A stretch of DNA of 48,906 bases from Cryptosporangium phraense (GTDB lineage: Bacteria; Actinomycetota; Actinomycetes; Mycobacteriales; Cryptosporangiaceae), in the NCBI RefSeq assembly GCF_006912135.1, contig NZ_VIRS01000047.1, positions 1-48,906 of the forward strand. Direction: 5' to 3'. The translations under genes were made by a program, and so were the position numbers. Under the pieces are notes generated by a model, which was not told the origin of the DNA, did no database searches, and was given only the letters and a program-made list of their open reading frames with translations. Shown here in pieces: positions 8,020 through 15,703 of the stretch. The stretch's first letter is position 1; each line of letters starts with the position of its first letter.

Positions 8020-8964
8020 ATGCCCACTCGCACCGTGCTGTTCGTGCTGTTCGACGGCTTGCAGAGCATCGACGTCAGCGGTCCGCTCGAGGTGTTCGCC
8101 GGGGCCAACCGGCGACCGACGGGTCCGCATTACGACATCGTGACCGCGAGCCTCGGCGGCGAGCCGGTGACGTCGTCCGGTGGGTTGCGCCTGATGCCGG
8201 ACGTCGACCTGGCTGACGCGCCGGTGCCGCACACGCTGGTGGTGCCGGGTGGGCACGGGACGCGGAAGCCGGACCCGTCGCTGATCGCGTGGCTGCGCGA
8301 GCGCGCCGGCTCGGCCGAGCGGCTGGTCTCGGTGTGCACCGGGGCGCTGTTGCTCGCCGAGGCCGGGCTGCTGTCGGGGCGGCGGGTGACCAGCCACTGG
8401 TCGGTCTGCGGGGCGCTGGCCCGGCGGTATCCGGACATCACCGTCGACCCGGACCCGATCTTCGTGCGCGACGGCGCGCTGTCGACGTCGGCCGGCGTCA
8501 CGGCCGGGATCGACCTCGCGCTCGCGCTGGTCGAAGAGGATCTGGGCCGGAAGACCGCGCTGACGATCGCCCGCCACCTGGTGATGTTCCTGCGGCGGCC
8601 GGGGAACCAGGCGCAGTTCAGCACGCAGCTGTCGGCGCAGCTCGCCGACCAGCCGCGGCTGCGTGAGGTGCAGGTCTGGATCGCCGATCACCCGGCCGAG
8701 GACTTGAGCGTCGAGGCGCTCGCGCGCCGCGCGAACCTCTCGCCGCGACAGTTCGCGCGCGCTTTCACCGCTGAGGTCGGTGAGTCCCCGGGCCGTTATG
8801 TGGACGCCGTCCGGCTGGAGACCGCTCGTCGGTTGCTGGAGGAGTCGGACGACGGGGTGGAGCAGGTCGGTCGTCGTAGTGGATACGGGACGACGGAGGC
8901 GATGCGCCGCGCTTTCGTCCGGACGCTGGGTGTGTCGCCCGGCGAATATCGGCGCCGGTTCTGA
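8020..8964 (+). CDS. GlxA-type AraC regulator (DJ-1/PfpI + AraC HTH)
   Basis: Two-domain activator of 314 residues. Residues 4-175 form a DJ-1/PfpI class-I amidotransferase-like domain (LFDGLQSIDVSGPLEVF; nucleophile elbow SVCTGALLL with Cys106). Residues 215-312 are the double helix-turn-helix of AraC (VEALARRANLSPRQFARAF, then GYGTTEAMRRAF). In this subfamily the DJ-1 part is thought to sense rather than catalyse. It is followed after 11 bases by a free-standing DJ-1 protein with a similar elbow, and diverges from the FAD monooxygenase, so both are likely targets. Confidence 0.92.
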   Translation: MPTRTVLFVLFDGLQSIDVSGPLEVFAGANRRPTGPHYDIVTASLGGEPVTSSGGLRLMPDVDLADAPVPHTLVVPGGHGTRKPDPSLIAWLRERAGSAERLVSVCTGALLLAEAGLLSGRRVTSHWSVCGALARRYPDITVDPDPIFVRDGALSTSAGVTAGIDLALALVEEDLGRKTALTIARHLVMFLRRPGNQAQFSTQLSAQLADQPRLREVQVWIADHPAEDLSVEALARRANLSPRQFARAFTAEVGESPGRYVDAVRLETARRLLEESDDGVEQVGRRSGYGTTEAMRRAFVRTLGVSPGEYRRRF

Positions 8965-8975
8965 GGGGATGTCTC

Positions 8976-9617
8976 ATGCAGGTCGCCGTTCCGCTGTACT
9001 CGCAGTTCACCGCGCTGGACGCGGTGGGGCCGTACGAGGTGCTGTCGCGGGTGCCGGGGGTGGAGGTGGTGTTCGTGGGGGCCCGGCGCGGTCCGGTCGA
9101 CGCGGACGTCGGGAGCCTGGCGCTGCACGCCGACGCGCTGTACTCCGAGGTGGTCGAGCCGGACGTCGTCGTGGTGCCGGGTGGGCCGGGTCAGCACCGG
9201 GCGATGGAAGACGAGAGGTTGCTGGCCTGGCTTCGTGCGGTGGACGCGGGTACGACGTGGACGACGTCGGTGTGTACGGGGTCGTTGCTGCTGGCGGCGG
9301 CCGGGTTGCTGGCCGGCCGGCGGGCGACGACGCACTGGCTGGCGCTGGAGCAGCTCGCGGAGTTCGGCGTCGAGCCGACGTCGGAGCGGGTCGTGTTCGA
9401 CGGGAAGTACGTGACCGCGGCCGGGGTGTCGTCGGGGATCGACATGGCGCTGGCGTTGGTGGGGAGGGTGGCGGGTGACACGGTCGCGCAGGCCGTGCAG
9501 TTGGGGATCGAGTACGACCCGCAGCCGCCGTACGGGGCGGGGTCGCCGGGCAAAGCGCCGGGTGAGGTGGTGGCGCTGCTCGAATCGATGAGAAGCATGA
9601 TCCTGACCGGAGCCTGA
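8976..9617 (+). CDS. DJ-1/PfpI family protein, isonitrile-hydratase-like
   Basis: Stand-alone DJ-1/PfpI protein of 213 residues. The elbow SVCTGSLLL puts the nucleophile at Cys100, and Asp15 and Glu21 lie in the first strand-loop as in bacterial isonitrile hydratases. It resembles the N-terminal domain of the upstream regulator (shared VCTG-LLLA, GLL-GRR and THW). That suggests one arose from the other by duplication, or that sensor and enzyme see related ligands. A GAGGGGATG-type ribosome site precedes the ATG, and the two genes form an operon. Confidence 0.88.
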   Translation: MQVAVPLYSQFTALDAVGPYEVLSRVPGVEVVFVGARRGPVDADVGSLALHADALYSEVVEPDVVVVPGGPGQHRAMEDERLLAWLRAVDAGTTWTTSVCTGSLLLAAAGLLAGRRATTHWLALEQLAEFGVEPTSERVVFDGKYVTAAGVSSGIDMALALVGRVAGDTVAQAVQLGIEYDPQPPYGAGSPGKAPGEVVALLESMRSMILTGA

Positions 9618-9823
9618 GCGCTCAGCCGAGCGTCTGGGGTGAGGGGCGGACGTCCGCTCGGCGGCGCGGGCCGCGGCCGGCGGGCTCACGATCGACGAGC
9701 CGTCCAGGCAGTCGCCGCCGACGACCTGGTAGCCGCGGGCGGTCACCGTGTCGATCGGGACCTGCAACCGGGCATGGGTCGGGTCTACTGGTCTCGGTAC
9801 ATCGGCAACGAGGGCGAGGACTG

Positions 9824-10516
9824 ATGGCGGTCGGTCGGTTGGCGCGGGTCGTGTTCGACGCGGGCGACGCCGACGCGGTGATCGCGTTCTATGCCTCGCT
9901 CACCGGGTGGCCTCGGGTGGACCCGTTCTCGGTGCAGACGCCCACCGGGCCGCTGCTCGCGATTCAGCCGGTGCCGGAGCACGTGCCTCCGCGGTGGCCG
10001 GGGCAGGAGCTTCCGGCTCAGGTCCACCTCGATTTCGACGTCGCCGAGCTCGCGCCGGCAGTCGAGCGGGCGGTGCAGCTCGGGGCGGTTCGGCTGGGCG
10101 GCGGGGAGTACTGGGTCACGTTGGCGGATCCGGCCGGGCATCCGTTCGACCTGTGCAGGACCAGGGCGGTCACATCGATGTCTCGACTGTGGGTGCACCT
10201 GGACACGTCGGATCCGTCGGCGGCGGCCCGGTTCTACGGCGAGTTGCTCGGGATGCCGATCGTGCACGACGACGAGGTCGGGGCCGCGCTCGGTGCGCGA
10301 CCCACCGAGGTCGGCACCACGCTGTTCTTCTGCCCGGTGGAACAGCACACGCGGCCGCGGTGGCCGGATCCGGCTTTTCCGCAGCAGGCGCATCTCGACA
10401 TCGCGGTCGCCGACATCGACTCGGCGCGGGCCACGGCGGTGCGGCTGGGCGCGGTACCGCTCACTGAAACCGTGCTGGCCGACCCCGACGGGCATCCGTT
10501 CTGTCTGGTCGATTAG
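9824..10516 (+). CDS. VOC-superfamily protein, two glyoxalase-like domains
   Basis: Protein of 230 residues made of two beta-alpha-beta-beta-beta units, about residues 4-112 and 118-230. Both end with the same signature: LADPAGHPFDLC in the first and LADPDGHPFCLVD in the second, and both carry a QVHLDFDV/QAHLDIAV strand. Such tandem VOC proteins act in dioxygenase, glyoxalase or antibiotic-binding roles. Here the function is unknown. GAGGAC precedes the ATG at 9824, which overlaps a TGA (TGATG). Directly downstream is a decayed IS5-type element. Confidence 0.88.
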   Translation: MAVGRLARVVFDAGDADAVIAFYASLTGWPRVDPFSVQTPTGPLLAIQPVPEHVPPRWPGQELPAQVHLDFDVAELAPAVERAVQLGAVRLGGGEYWVTLADPAGHPFDLCRTRAVTSMSRLWVHLDTSDPSAAARFYGELLGMPIVHDDEVGAALGARPTEVGTTLFFCPVEQHTRPRWPDPAFPQQAHLDIAVADIDSARATAVRLGAVPLTETVLADPDGHPFCLVD

Positions 10517-10522
10517 TCACGT

Positions 10523-10885
10523 GATCGTCAAAGACGATTCCGTCGGCGAGGTCGAGTGGATCATCAGCGTCGACTCCTCGCGGATGCGGGTCCATCAGCA
10601 CGCCGCGGGTCCGGCCGCGGAATCGACGTCGAGGCGTTCGCGGTCGAGGGCGAAGGACTCGGGCGGCCCCGCACCCGGCCCGATCGAGTCATCGCGGACA
10701 AGGCCTGCTCCCACGACTCGACCCGCGCGGCGATGCGGGAGCGGCGGACTCCGTTCACCTGCCCGGAACGATCCGGCCAGATCACCCGGCGGGTCGCGAA
10801 GGGCTCGGCCGGAGGCCGACCGCCGGCCTTCGACCGGCAGACCCACAAGCAGGCCGCCCCGGTGGGCTGCTGGCCTTTGGGATAC
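10523..10885 (+). pseudogene. Decayed IS5-family transposase (copy 1)
   Basis: Two frames are needed. One gives EWIISVDSSRMRVHQHAAG (10551-10610), which matches the DDE-strand region [15 protein letters not shown] of actinobacterial IS5 transposases. The next gives DRVIADKACSHDSTRAAMRERRTPF and GGRPPAFDRQTHKQ, which match the second catalytic Asp region and the Y-less C-terminal part. The N-terminus and the last segment are gone. It lies between the stop of the VOC gene and the 3' end of the Nudix gene. No terminal repeats were found. Confidence 0.7.
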
Positions 10886-10888
10886 GGC

Positions 10889-11425
10889 CTAGTTCTCGAA
10901 CAGGTCGCCCACGCGGGAGAGGAACTCCCGGAGGTTGTCCTCCGTCGTCAGCTCCCGCGCCTCGGCGACGGTCAGCCACCTCAGCTCCGCGTCCGGTTTT
11001 TCCGGACGGACGTCGTCCGGGGTGCCGGTCGCGAGCACGAAGCGGACGTCGGCGTGCTCGTGCGCCGGCTCGTCGCCCCGGGCGGTGACCGGCACCACGA
11101 CGACGTGTCGGAGCGACGCGTCCGGCCAGGGGCGCAGGTCGGTCAGGCCGGTCTCCTCGCGGCCTTCGCGCAGCACGATCTGGAGCGGGTCGGTCTCGCC
11201 CGGGTCGGCGTGCCCACCGACCTGGAGCCAGGCCTGCTGACGGGCGTGCCAGCGCAGCAACACCCGCTGGCTCGGCGGATGCACGACCAGCCCCGACGCG
11301 GTGACGTGCAGGTCGGATCTCCGGGTCCAGGGGTCGCCTCCCCGGGCGACCGAGACGGCTCGCGCGAGGTCGGCCGCCTCCGCCGGAGTCCGCGGCCGGT
11401 AATCACCAAGAAGCGCCTCGAGCAT
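10889..11425 (-). CDS. Nudix hydrolase
   Basis: Hydrolase of 178 residues for a nucleoside diphosphate linked to some other moiety. The Nudix box is at about 70-94 (GGHADPGE then REGREETGL), with one extra residue between the GE and RE parts compared with the canonical pattern. This is common in the GGHxD subgroup. The N-terminal 40 residues are an extra helical segment before the fold. It sits between two transposase remnants and seems to be transcribed alone. Substrate cannot be predicted. Confidence 0.85.
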   Translation of the reverse strand: MLEALLGDYRPRTPAEAADLARAVSVARGGDPWTRRSDLHVTASGLVVHPPSQRVLLRWHARQQAWLQVGGHADPGETDPLQIVLREGREETGLTDLRPWPDASLRHVVVVPVTARGDEPAHEHADVRFVLATGTPDDVRPEKPDAELRWLTVAEARELTTEDNLREFLSRVGDLFEN

Positions 11426-11439
11426 GCCCCGGATCCTGC

Positions 11440-11938
11440 CTCATCCGTCCCACTGCGCGCTCTGGGCACAGGGACCAGCGGCCGGCCCGGGCGTTGTCGG
11501 TCAGGACGCGTTCGATAGTGGGGACGCTGTCGACCGCGAAGTAGGCCGCGGCGCGGCCATGGGCGCGCTCGCCGCCGCCCTCGGGATCCGGCCGGGTTTT
11601 CTCGGCGTCCAGGTGAACCGGTTCGCCGGGCCGGTCGCGTTCGCAGCGGACCGCGGTGGTCTTCGACGCGCGGATTACCGGGTCGAGTTCGAGGCCGAGC
11701 CAATCCTGGCCGCCGCGCCGGTCGCGTCGTAGCTGCAGAACGCGTTGCTCGAGCGAGGCCGGGTGCGACGCAGGCTCGACCGCGGCGAGGAGGACCGGTC
11801 TTGCAGCCCGCCGGGGCGTTCGGCGTCGTAGCAGGCCAGCCACCGGCCGACAGTCTGACGCGAGCCACCCATCTGGCCGGCCACGCGGGCCTGCGGGCCG
11901 GGCACACCATCTGCCACCAACGCCCCGGCCGAGCACAC
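11440..11938 (-). pseudogene. Decayed IS481-family transposase (copy 1)
   Basis: On the minus strand one frame gives ARVAGQMGGSRQTVGRWLA and GGLQDRSS, the IS481 helix-turn-helix and linker. Another gives ASLEQRVLQLRRDRRGGQDW, RDRPGEPVHLDAEKTRPDP, GGGERAHGR, YFAVDS and ERVLTDN, the start of the integrase core up to the second catalytic Asp. The stretch between YFAVDS and ERVLTDN is deleted and nothing follows DN. This accounts for the gap of over 500 bases between the Nudix and VOC genes. Confidence 0.75.
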
Positions 11939-11984
11939 CTATGACCCTTTTCGCTGCGCGCTCTATGATCCATTTCGCTGCGCG
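11939..11984. repeat. Imperfect 24-bp-period tandem repeat
   Basis: Two 22-base units separated by CT: 11939-11960 and 11963-11984. They differ at two positions (CTATGAcCCt versus CTATGAtCCa, then TTTCGCTGCGCG in both). The second unit holds the last codons and stop of the VOC-domain gene, so the first is an extra copy of that gene end lying beside the IS481 remnant. Confidence 0.8.
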
Positions 11985-12487
11985 AAGTGCCACCGGTGCC
12001 CCTCAACATCCAGAGCCTCGTACCTCCGATCTCCCCAGAACATGTCTTCGAGCGGCGACACGATCCGCGCCCCCTCCTCGCACGCCCGCCGGTAGTGCTC
12101 CTCCACGTCCGAGACGTACACGTTGAGCATCGCGGTCGCCATCCCGACCTCGAGCGGACTCCCCAGCCCGTGCCGCCCGGACTGGCCGATCATCACGACC
12201 CCCTCGCCGATCTCGAGCCACGCCAGCGTCCCTTCCGGGTGCTCCATCCGTGACTCCCGGCGCTCCACCAGCCCGAACACCCGGGTCAGGAAATCGAGCG
12301 CCGACCAGACGTCCAGATAAGCCAGACGGGTGTAGACCGACGGCCTCGGCCGGTGCACGGGCGGGCCGCCGGTGATCGCCGCGAGGAGGCGAGCCTTCTC
12401 GCGGGTCAGGACCTCCGGGTCCGGCGGATCGTCCGGCAGCAGCCGGTCGGGGCGGGACCGGCGGAGTTGGTCCAGGTCATCGGTCAT
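11963..12487 (-). CDS. Sigma-coupled VOC-domain protein with atypical N-terminus
   Basis: Protein of 174 residues, start ATG 12487 overlapping the sigma-factor stop by 4 bases (ATGA). Residues 48-170 form a glyoxalase-like VOC domain (RLAYLDVWSALDFL, MLNVYVSDVEEHY, then GHRWHFAQR). Residues 1-42 (MTDDLDQLRRSRPD, then PDPEVLTREKARLLAAI) instead resemble the N-terminus of the membrane partner proteins (CU044_5270-type) usually encoded after such sigma factors. So it looks like a fusion of a sigma-partner leader with a VOC enzyme. There is no membrane helix. Its last codons are duplicated in a tandem repeat. Confidence 0.78.
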   Translation of the reverse strand: MTDDLDQLRRSRPDRLLPDDPPDPEVLTREKARLLAAITGGPPVHRPRPSVYTRLAYLDVWSALDFLTRVFGLVERRESRMEHPEGTLAWLEIGEGVVMIGQSGRHGLGSPLEVGMATAMLNVYVSDVEEHYRRACEEGARIVSPLEDMFWGDRRYEALDVEGHRWHFAQRNGS

Positions 12488-12972
12488 GTCAGGCCCTCCG
12501 ACAGGCGCGCCCGGGCCCGGCTCAGCCGGGAGCGCACGGTTCCGACCGGTATACCGAGCGCGAACGCGATCTCCTCGTAGGTCAGCTCCTCCCAGGCGAA
12601 CAGCAGCAGCGCCTGCCGCTCGCCCTCGGGCAGCGCCTCCAGCCCGTCGAGCAGCCTCGGCCGGAGCGCGCCGGCGTCGGCCGCGGCCACCGCGCGGTCG
12701 GCCGGATCGTCGGCCGGGGCCGGCGGCGAGAGGCGCGCCATCGCCCGGAGCCGACGCGCCTCCCCGCGGTGATGCTTGGCGACCAGGTTCGCGGCGATGC
12801 CGTACAGCCACGGCCGCACCTCGCCCCGGCTCGGATCGAACGCCGCCCGCCGTTCGAACGCGATGCGGAACACCTCCCCGAGCAGGTCTTCGGCTTCCGC
12901 CGGCGGTACCCGCCGGGCCAAGAAGCGCAGCAGCGTCGACCCGTGCCGGTCGAACAACTCCGCGACGTCCAT
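12484..12972 (-). CDS. ECF RNA polymerase sigma factor
   Basis: Group 4 sigma factor of 162 residues. Region 2 runs about 5-75 (LFDRHGSTLLRFLARR, EDLLGEVFRIAFERR, then RPWLYGIAANLVAKHHR). Region 4 runs about 110-160 (LPEGERQALLLFAWEELTY, EEIAFALGIPVGTVRSRLSR). It has no C-terminal extension. In related actinobacterial pairs the next gene encodes a membrane partner; here it is the VOC fusion, translationally coupled. A VOC gene diverges from it 68 bases upstream and may be a target. Confidence 0.9.
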   Translation of the reverse strand: MDVAELFDRHGSTLLRFLARRVPPAEAEDLLGEVFRIAFERRAAFDPSRGEVRPWLYGIAANLVAKHHRGEARRLRAMARLSPPAPADDPADRAVAAADAGALRPRLLDGLEALPEGERQALLLFAWEELTYEEIAFALGIPVGTVRSRLSRARARLSEGLT

Positions 12973-13040
12973 GCCTAACTCTTCCCCGATCGACGGTCGC
13001 GGTTCGCGAACTTCTCGGACGCTGTGGGGAAGAAGTGTTC

Positions 13041-13394
13041 ATGCGAGTCTTTCGGATCATGCCGAACCTGCCGGTGGCCGACATCGAGGCGGCGAAGAGC
13101 TTCTACACGGACTTTCTCGGGCTGACGAACGAGGACTTCAACCTGGGCTGGGTGGCCCGGTACACCTCGCCCGACGGTCAGGCGATCGTTCAGCTGGTCA
13201 CCCGGGACGCGAGCGCGCCGGTGGACTCGGCCGTGTCCGTCCACACGTCCGACGTCGAGGCCGCGTACGAAGACGCGCAGCGGCGTGGGTACGAGATCGT
13301 GAAGCCGCTGGCGACGGAGGCCTGGGGCGTGCGCCGCTTCTTCGTCCGCGCCCCGGACGGAACGGTCTTGAACATCGCCCAGCACGCCGACTGA
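13041..13394 (+). CDS. VOC-family (glyoxalase-like) protein
   Basis: Single-domain VOC protein of 117 residues. The fold is shown by FRIMPNLPVADIEAAKSFY, the central strand VSVHTSDVEAAYEDA, and the terminal RRFFVRAPDGTVLNIAQH. This subgroup often resembles bleomycin- or fosmidomycin-resistance proteins without proven function. GGGGAAG lies about 10 bases before the ATG. It is divergent from the ECF sigma gene and is followed by a broken VOC gene, making three VOC reading frames within 1.7 kb. Confidence 0.87.
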   Translation: MRVFRIMPNLPVADIEAAKSFYTDFLGLTNEDFNLGWVARYTSPDGQAIVQLVTRDASAPVDSAVSVHTSDVEAAYEDAQRRGYEIVKPLATEAWGVRRFFVRAPDGTVLNIAQHAD

Positions 13395-13399
13395 CCAGC

Positions 13400-13599
13400 C
13401 AGGAATCGAGAAGCGAGCTGGCCGGGGCCGCGGAAATGAAGCCGGTCACGAAGAGCTTCTGGGGCTACGGCGGGGTCGTACGCCCGACGGCACGATCGTC
13501 AAGATCGCGTCGTCGTCGAAGAAGAACACCGGACCCGCGACGCGGGAGATCGACGACGTGGTGCTGCTGGTGGGCGTCGAGAACGCCTGGGTCAGCTGA
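13400..13599 (+). pseudogene. Truncated, frameshifted VOC gene
   Basis: The frame around 13436 reads MKPVTKSFWGYGGVVR. After a one-base slip near 13480 the next frame reads PDGTIVKIASSSKKNTGP and TREIDDVVLLVGVE to a TGA at 13597. Joined, this is the C-terminal half of a PhnB-like VOC protein; the N-terminal half is missing. Its end overlaps the Nudix gene on the other strand. Confidence 0.7.
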
Positions 13600-14062
13600 C
13601 GTACCAGGGCTCGCGGGCCGCCTCGCGGGCCAGGGCCAGGCACCGTGTCTGGCGCGGGTCCAGCGGCGGCATCGACTCCGCGTCGAACCAGGCCACGTCC
13701 ACCGACTCGTCGTCGTTGACCCGGGCCTCGCCGCTGACGTAGCGGCACCGGAACGCGACGTCGAGCCAGTAGACCTGGTCGCCGTTGGGTAGCACCCGCA
13801 ACGGCAGGCCCTCGACCGAGACCAGCCGCTCCACCTCCGCGACGACGGCCGTCTCCTCCAGCGTCTCGCGCACCGCACACACCGCGGGCTGCTCGCCGGG
13901 CTCGAGGCACCCGGTGACGAGCGCCCAGGTCCCGTCGTCCGAACGGCGGGTGAGTAGCACCCGATCCCGGTCGTCCAGCACGACGGCGGTGACGCCGGTC
14001 AGCGGCAGCGGGTCGCGCCCGATCTTCGAGCGCAGTTCGACGATGAAGTCCGGAATCGGCAC
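13592..14062 (-). CDS. Nudix hydrolase
   Basis: Hydrolase of 156 residues with a Nudix box at 51-73: GCLEPGE, then RETLEETAV. It fits the consensus except that the usual Gly near the end is Ala. The neighbouring VLLTRR strand and TWALVTG are typical of the ADP-ribose or MutT-like group. The substrate cannot be assigned. It diverges from the LysE-type exporter, 78 bases apart. Confidence 0.87.
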   Translation of the reverse strand: MPIPDFIVELRSKIGRDPLPLTGVTAVVLDDRDRVLLTRRSDDGTWALVTGCLEPGEQPAVCAVRETLEETAVVAEVERLVSVEGLPLRVLPNGDQVYWLDVAFRCRYVSGEARVNDDESVDVAWFDAESMPPLDPRQTRCLALAREAAREPWYVS

Positions 14063-14140
14063 GCCCCGACCTTACGACCGCCCGGCACCCGCCTGTGAAT
14101 ACCGTTGGAGCGCGCCGCCGACACCTGCTTCCATGTCGCC

Positions 14141-14779
14141 ATGGTCTCCACCGAGCATCTCGTCGCGTTCGCGGCGATGTCGTTCCTGCTGATCGTCGTG
14201 CCGGGGCCCAGCGTCCTGTTCGTGATCGGGCGGGCGCTCTCGCAGGGCCAGCGGGCCGCGCTCGTGACCGTCGCCGGCAACACGCTCGGCTGCTACGTAC
14301 TGATCGCCGCGGTCGCGTTCGGTGTCGGCTCGATCGTCGAGCGTTCGGTGGTCGTGTTCACGATCCTCAAGCTCGCCGGGGCCGCCTACCTCGTCTACCT
14401 GGGCATCAAGGCCTGGCGCGGCCGCCGGTCGCTACCGGCCACGTTCGCCGGCACGGCCGCACCGCGCGGGCTCCTGCGGACGTTCGGCGAGGGCTTCACG
14501 GTCGGGGTGTCCAACCCGAAGACGATCGTGTTCTTCGCCGCCGTGCTGCCGCAGTTCGTCGACCGCAGCACGGGTCACGTGGCCGTGCAGATGTTGATCC
14601 TCGGCCTGGTCTTCATCGCGATCGCGCTCGCGTCCGACGGCGCCTGGGGCCTGGCCGCGTCGGCCGCCCGCGACTGGTTCGCCCGCTCGCCGCAGCGGCT
14701 GGCGCTGATCGGGGGCGTCGGCGGCCTGACGATGATCGGCCTAGGAGTAGGTGTAGCTGCCACCGGCCGCAAGGACTGA
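14141..14779 (+). CDS. LysE/RhtB-family exporter
   Basis: Amino-acid or small-metabolite exporter of 212 residues with about six hydrophobic helices. Family landmarks are VPGPSVLFVIGRALSQG (residues 21-37), LKLAGAAYLVYLGIKAWR and the central GFTVGVSNPKTIVFFAA. The ATG at 14141 places the first helix correctly; a start at 14105 would add 12 residues with no ribosome site. The last 39 bases overlap the opposing LysR gene. Whether LysR regulates it is unclear, because the LysR operator lies at the other end of that gene. Confidence 0.9.
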   Translation: MVSTEHLVAFAAMSFLLIVVPGPSVLFVIGRALSQGQRAALVTVAGNTLGCYVLIAAVAFGVGSIVERSVVVFTILKLAGAAYLVYLGIKAWRGRRSLPATFAGTAAPRGLLRTFGEGFTVGVSNPKTIVFFAAVLPQFVDRSTGHVAVQMLILGLVFIAIALASDGAWGLAASAARDWFARSPQRLALIGGVGGLTMIGLGVGVAATGRKD

Positions 14780-15634
14780 CGGATCGGCCGCGACGTCCTG
14801 CGCGGCCCGGACGAACGCGGCCACCGCCGGCGAGCGCGAGTCCGACGGCCAGGCGACGGCCAACGTCGACGGCGTCAGGTCGGTGACCTCGCGGAACGCG
14901 AGCCCGGCACGCGCGTGCCGTCGAGCCAGCGACACGGGCACGAACCAGACGACGCTCCCGACCTCGACCAGGCTGAAGATCTGGGCCAGATCCCGGCGCT
15001 TCACCACCGACCCCGGCGGCGGAGGCGCCACCCCGCCGTCGCCCGCGTCGGTCCCGTCCGGCAGCTCCCGGCCGGCCAGATCGGCCAGCGACAGCGACGT
15101 CCGGGCGGCCAGCGGGTCGTTGGCCGCCAGCACCACGACCCGCGGCTCGGTCAGCAGCGGCTCGACGTCGACGCCTCGGTCGTCGAACGGCAGCACCAGC
15201 AGCGCCACGTCGGCCCGTCCGTCGCGCAGGGCCGGCGCTTGCTCGTCGCGTCCGCCCATGAGTAGTTCGACCGGAAGGGCAGACGGGCTCCGTTCGAACT
15301 CCGCGAGCATGCGCGGCAGCAGGCCGGCGTCGTAGTCGGCCTTGAAGGCGAGGCGTAGCCGAGGCTCGGCGGCGTTCCGGGCCCGCCGCCCAGCGGCCTC
15401 GACCGCCTCGAGCGCGGTCCGGGCGTCGCGGAGCAGCGCGGTGCCCGCGGGCGTGAGCGCGACCTGGCGGGTCGTCCGTTCCAGCAGCTGCACGCCGAGC
15501 TGCCGTTCGATCTCCCGGATCGCCCGCGACAGCGGCGGCTGCGCCATCCCGAGCCTCTCGGCCGCCCGCCCGAAGTGCAGCTCCTCGGCGACCGCGACGA
15601 AATACCGCAGCTGCCGAACCTCCAGGTTACTCAT
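14741..15634 (-). CDS. LysR-family regulator
   Basis: LysR-type regulator of 297 residues. The N-terminal winged HTH spans 5-65 (LRYFVAVAEELHFGRAAERL then GMAQPPLSRAIREIE), followed by the linker helix and a periplasmic-binding-like effector domain at 90-295. It diverges from the first NmrA-like gene. A perfect palindrome with T-N11-A geometry touches its start codon, as expected for an autoregulated LysR site. The same core motif occurs 3 kb away before the second NmrA gene, so the regulator may act on both. Confidence 0.92.
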   Translation of the reverse strand: MSNLEVRQLRYFVAVAEELHFGRAAERLGMAQPPLSRAIREIERQLGVQLLERTTRQVALTPAGTALLRDARTALEAVEAAGRRARNAAEPRLRLAFKADYDAGLLPRMLAEFERSPSALPVELLMGGRDEQAPALRDGRADVALLVLPFDDRGVDVEPLLTEPRVVVLAANDPLAARTSLSLADLAGRELPDGTDAGDGGVAPPPPGSVVKRRDLAQIFSLVEVGSVVWFVPVSLARRHARAGLAFREVTDLTPSTLAVAWPSDSRSPAVAAFVRAAQDVAADPSVLAAGGSYTYS

Positions 15635-15647
15635 ACCGCCACGGTAT
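15633..15647. promoter_or_regulatory. LysR box ATACCG-CCA-CGGTAT
   Basis: Perfect 6-bp inverted repeat with a 3-base spacer and T-N11-A spacing (T15634, A15646). It overlaps the LysR start codon and lies 56 bases before the NmrA ATG. Its core ATACC-N5-GGTAT recurs at 18675-18689. Confidence 0.65.
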
Positions 15648-15703
15648 CAATGTCGGGCGGATCGGTCCTTCAGTCCACCCGCGACAAGGCGTTCGCTGAG
15701 GTC

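Noticed and set aside
9639-9824. 61-residue plus-strand frame ending at the VOC start (TGATG)
   Set aside because: No domain and GC-driven composition. The opposite strand reads DTVTARGYQVVG, like the wing of an OmpR-type HTH, but it is too short to call a remnant.
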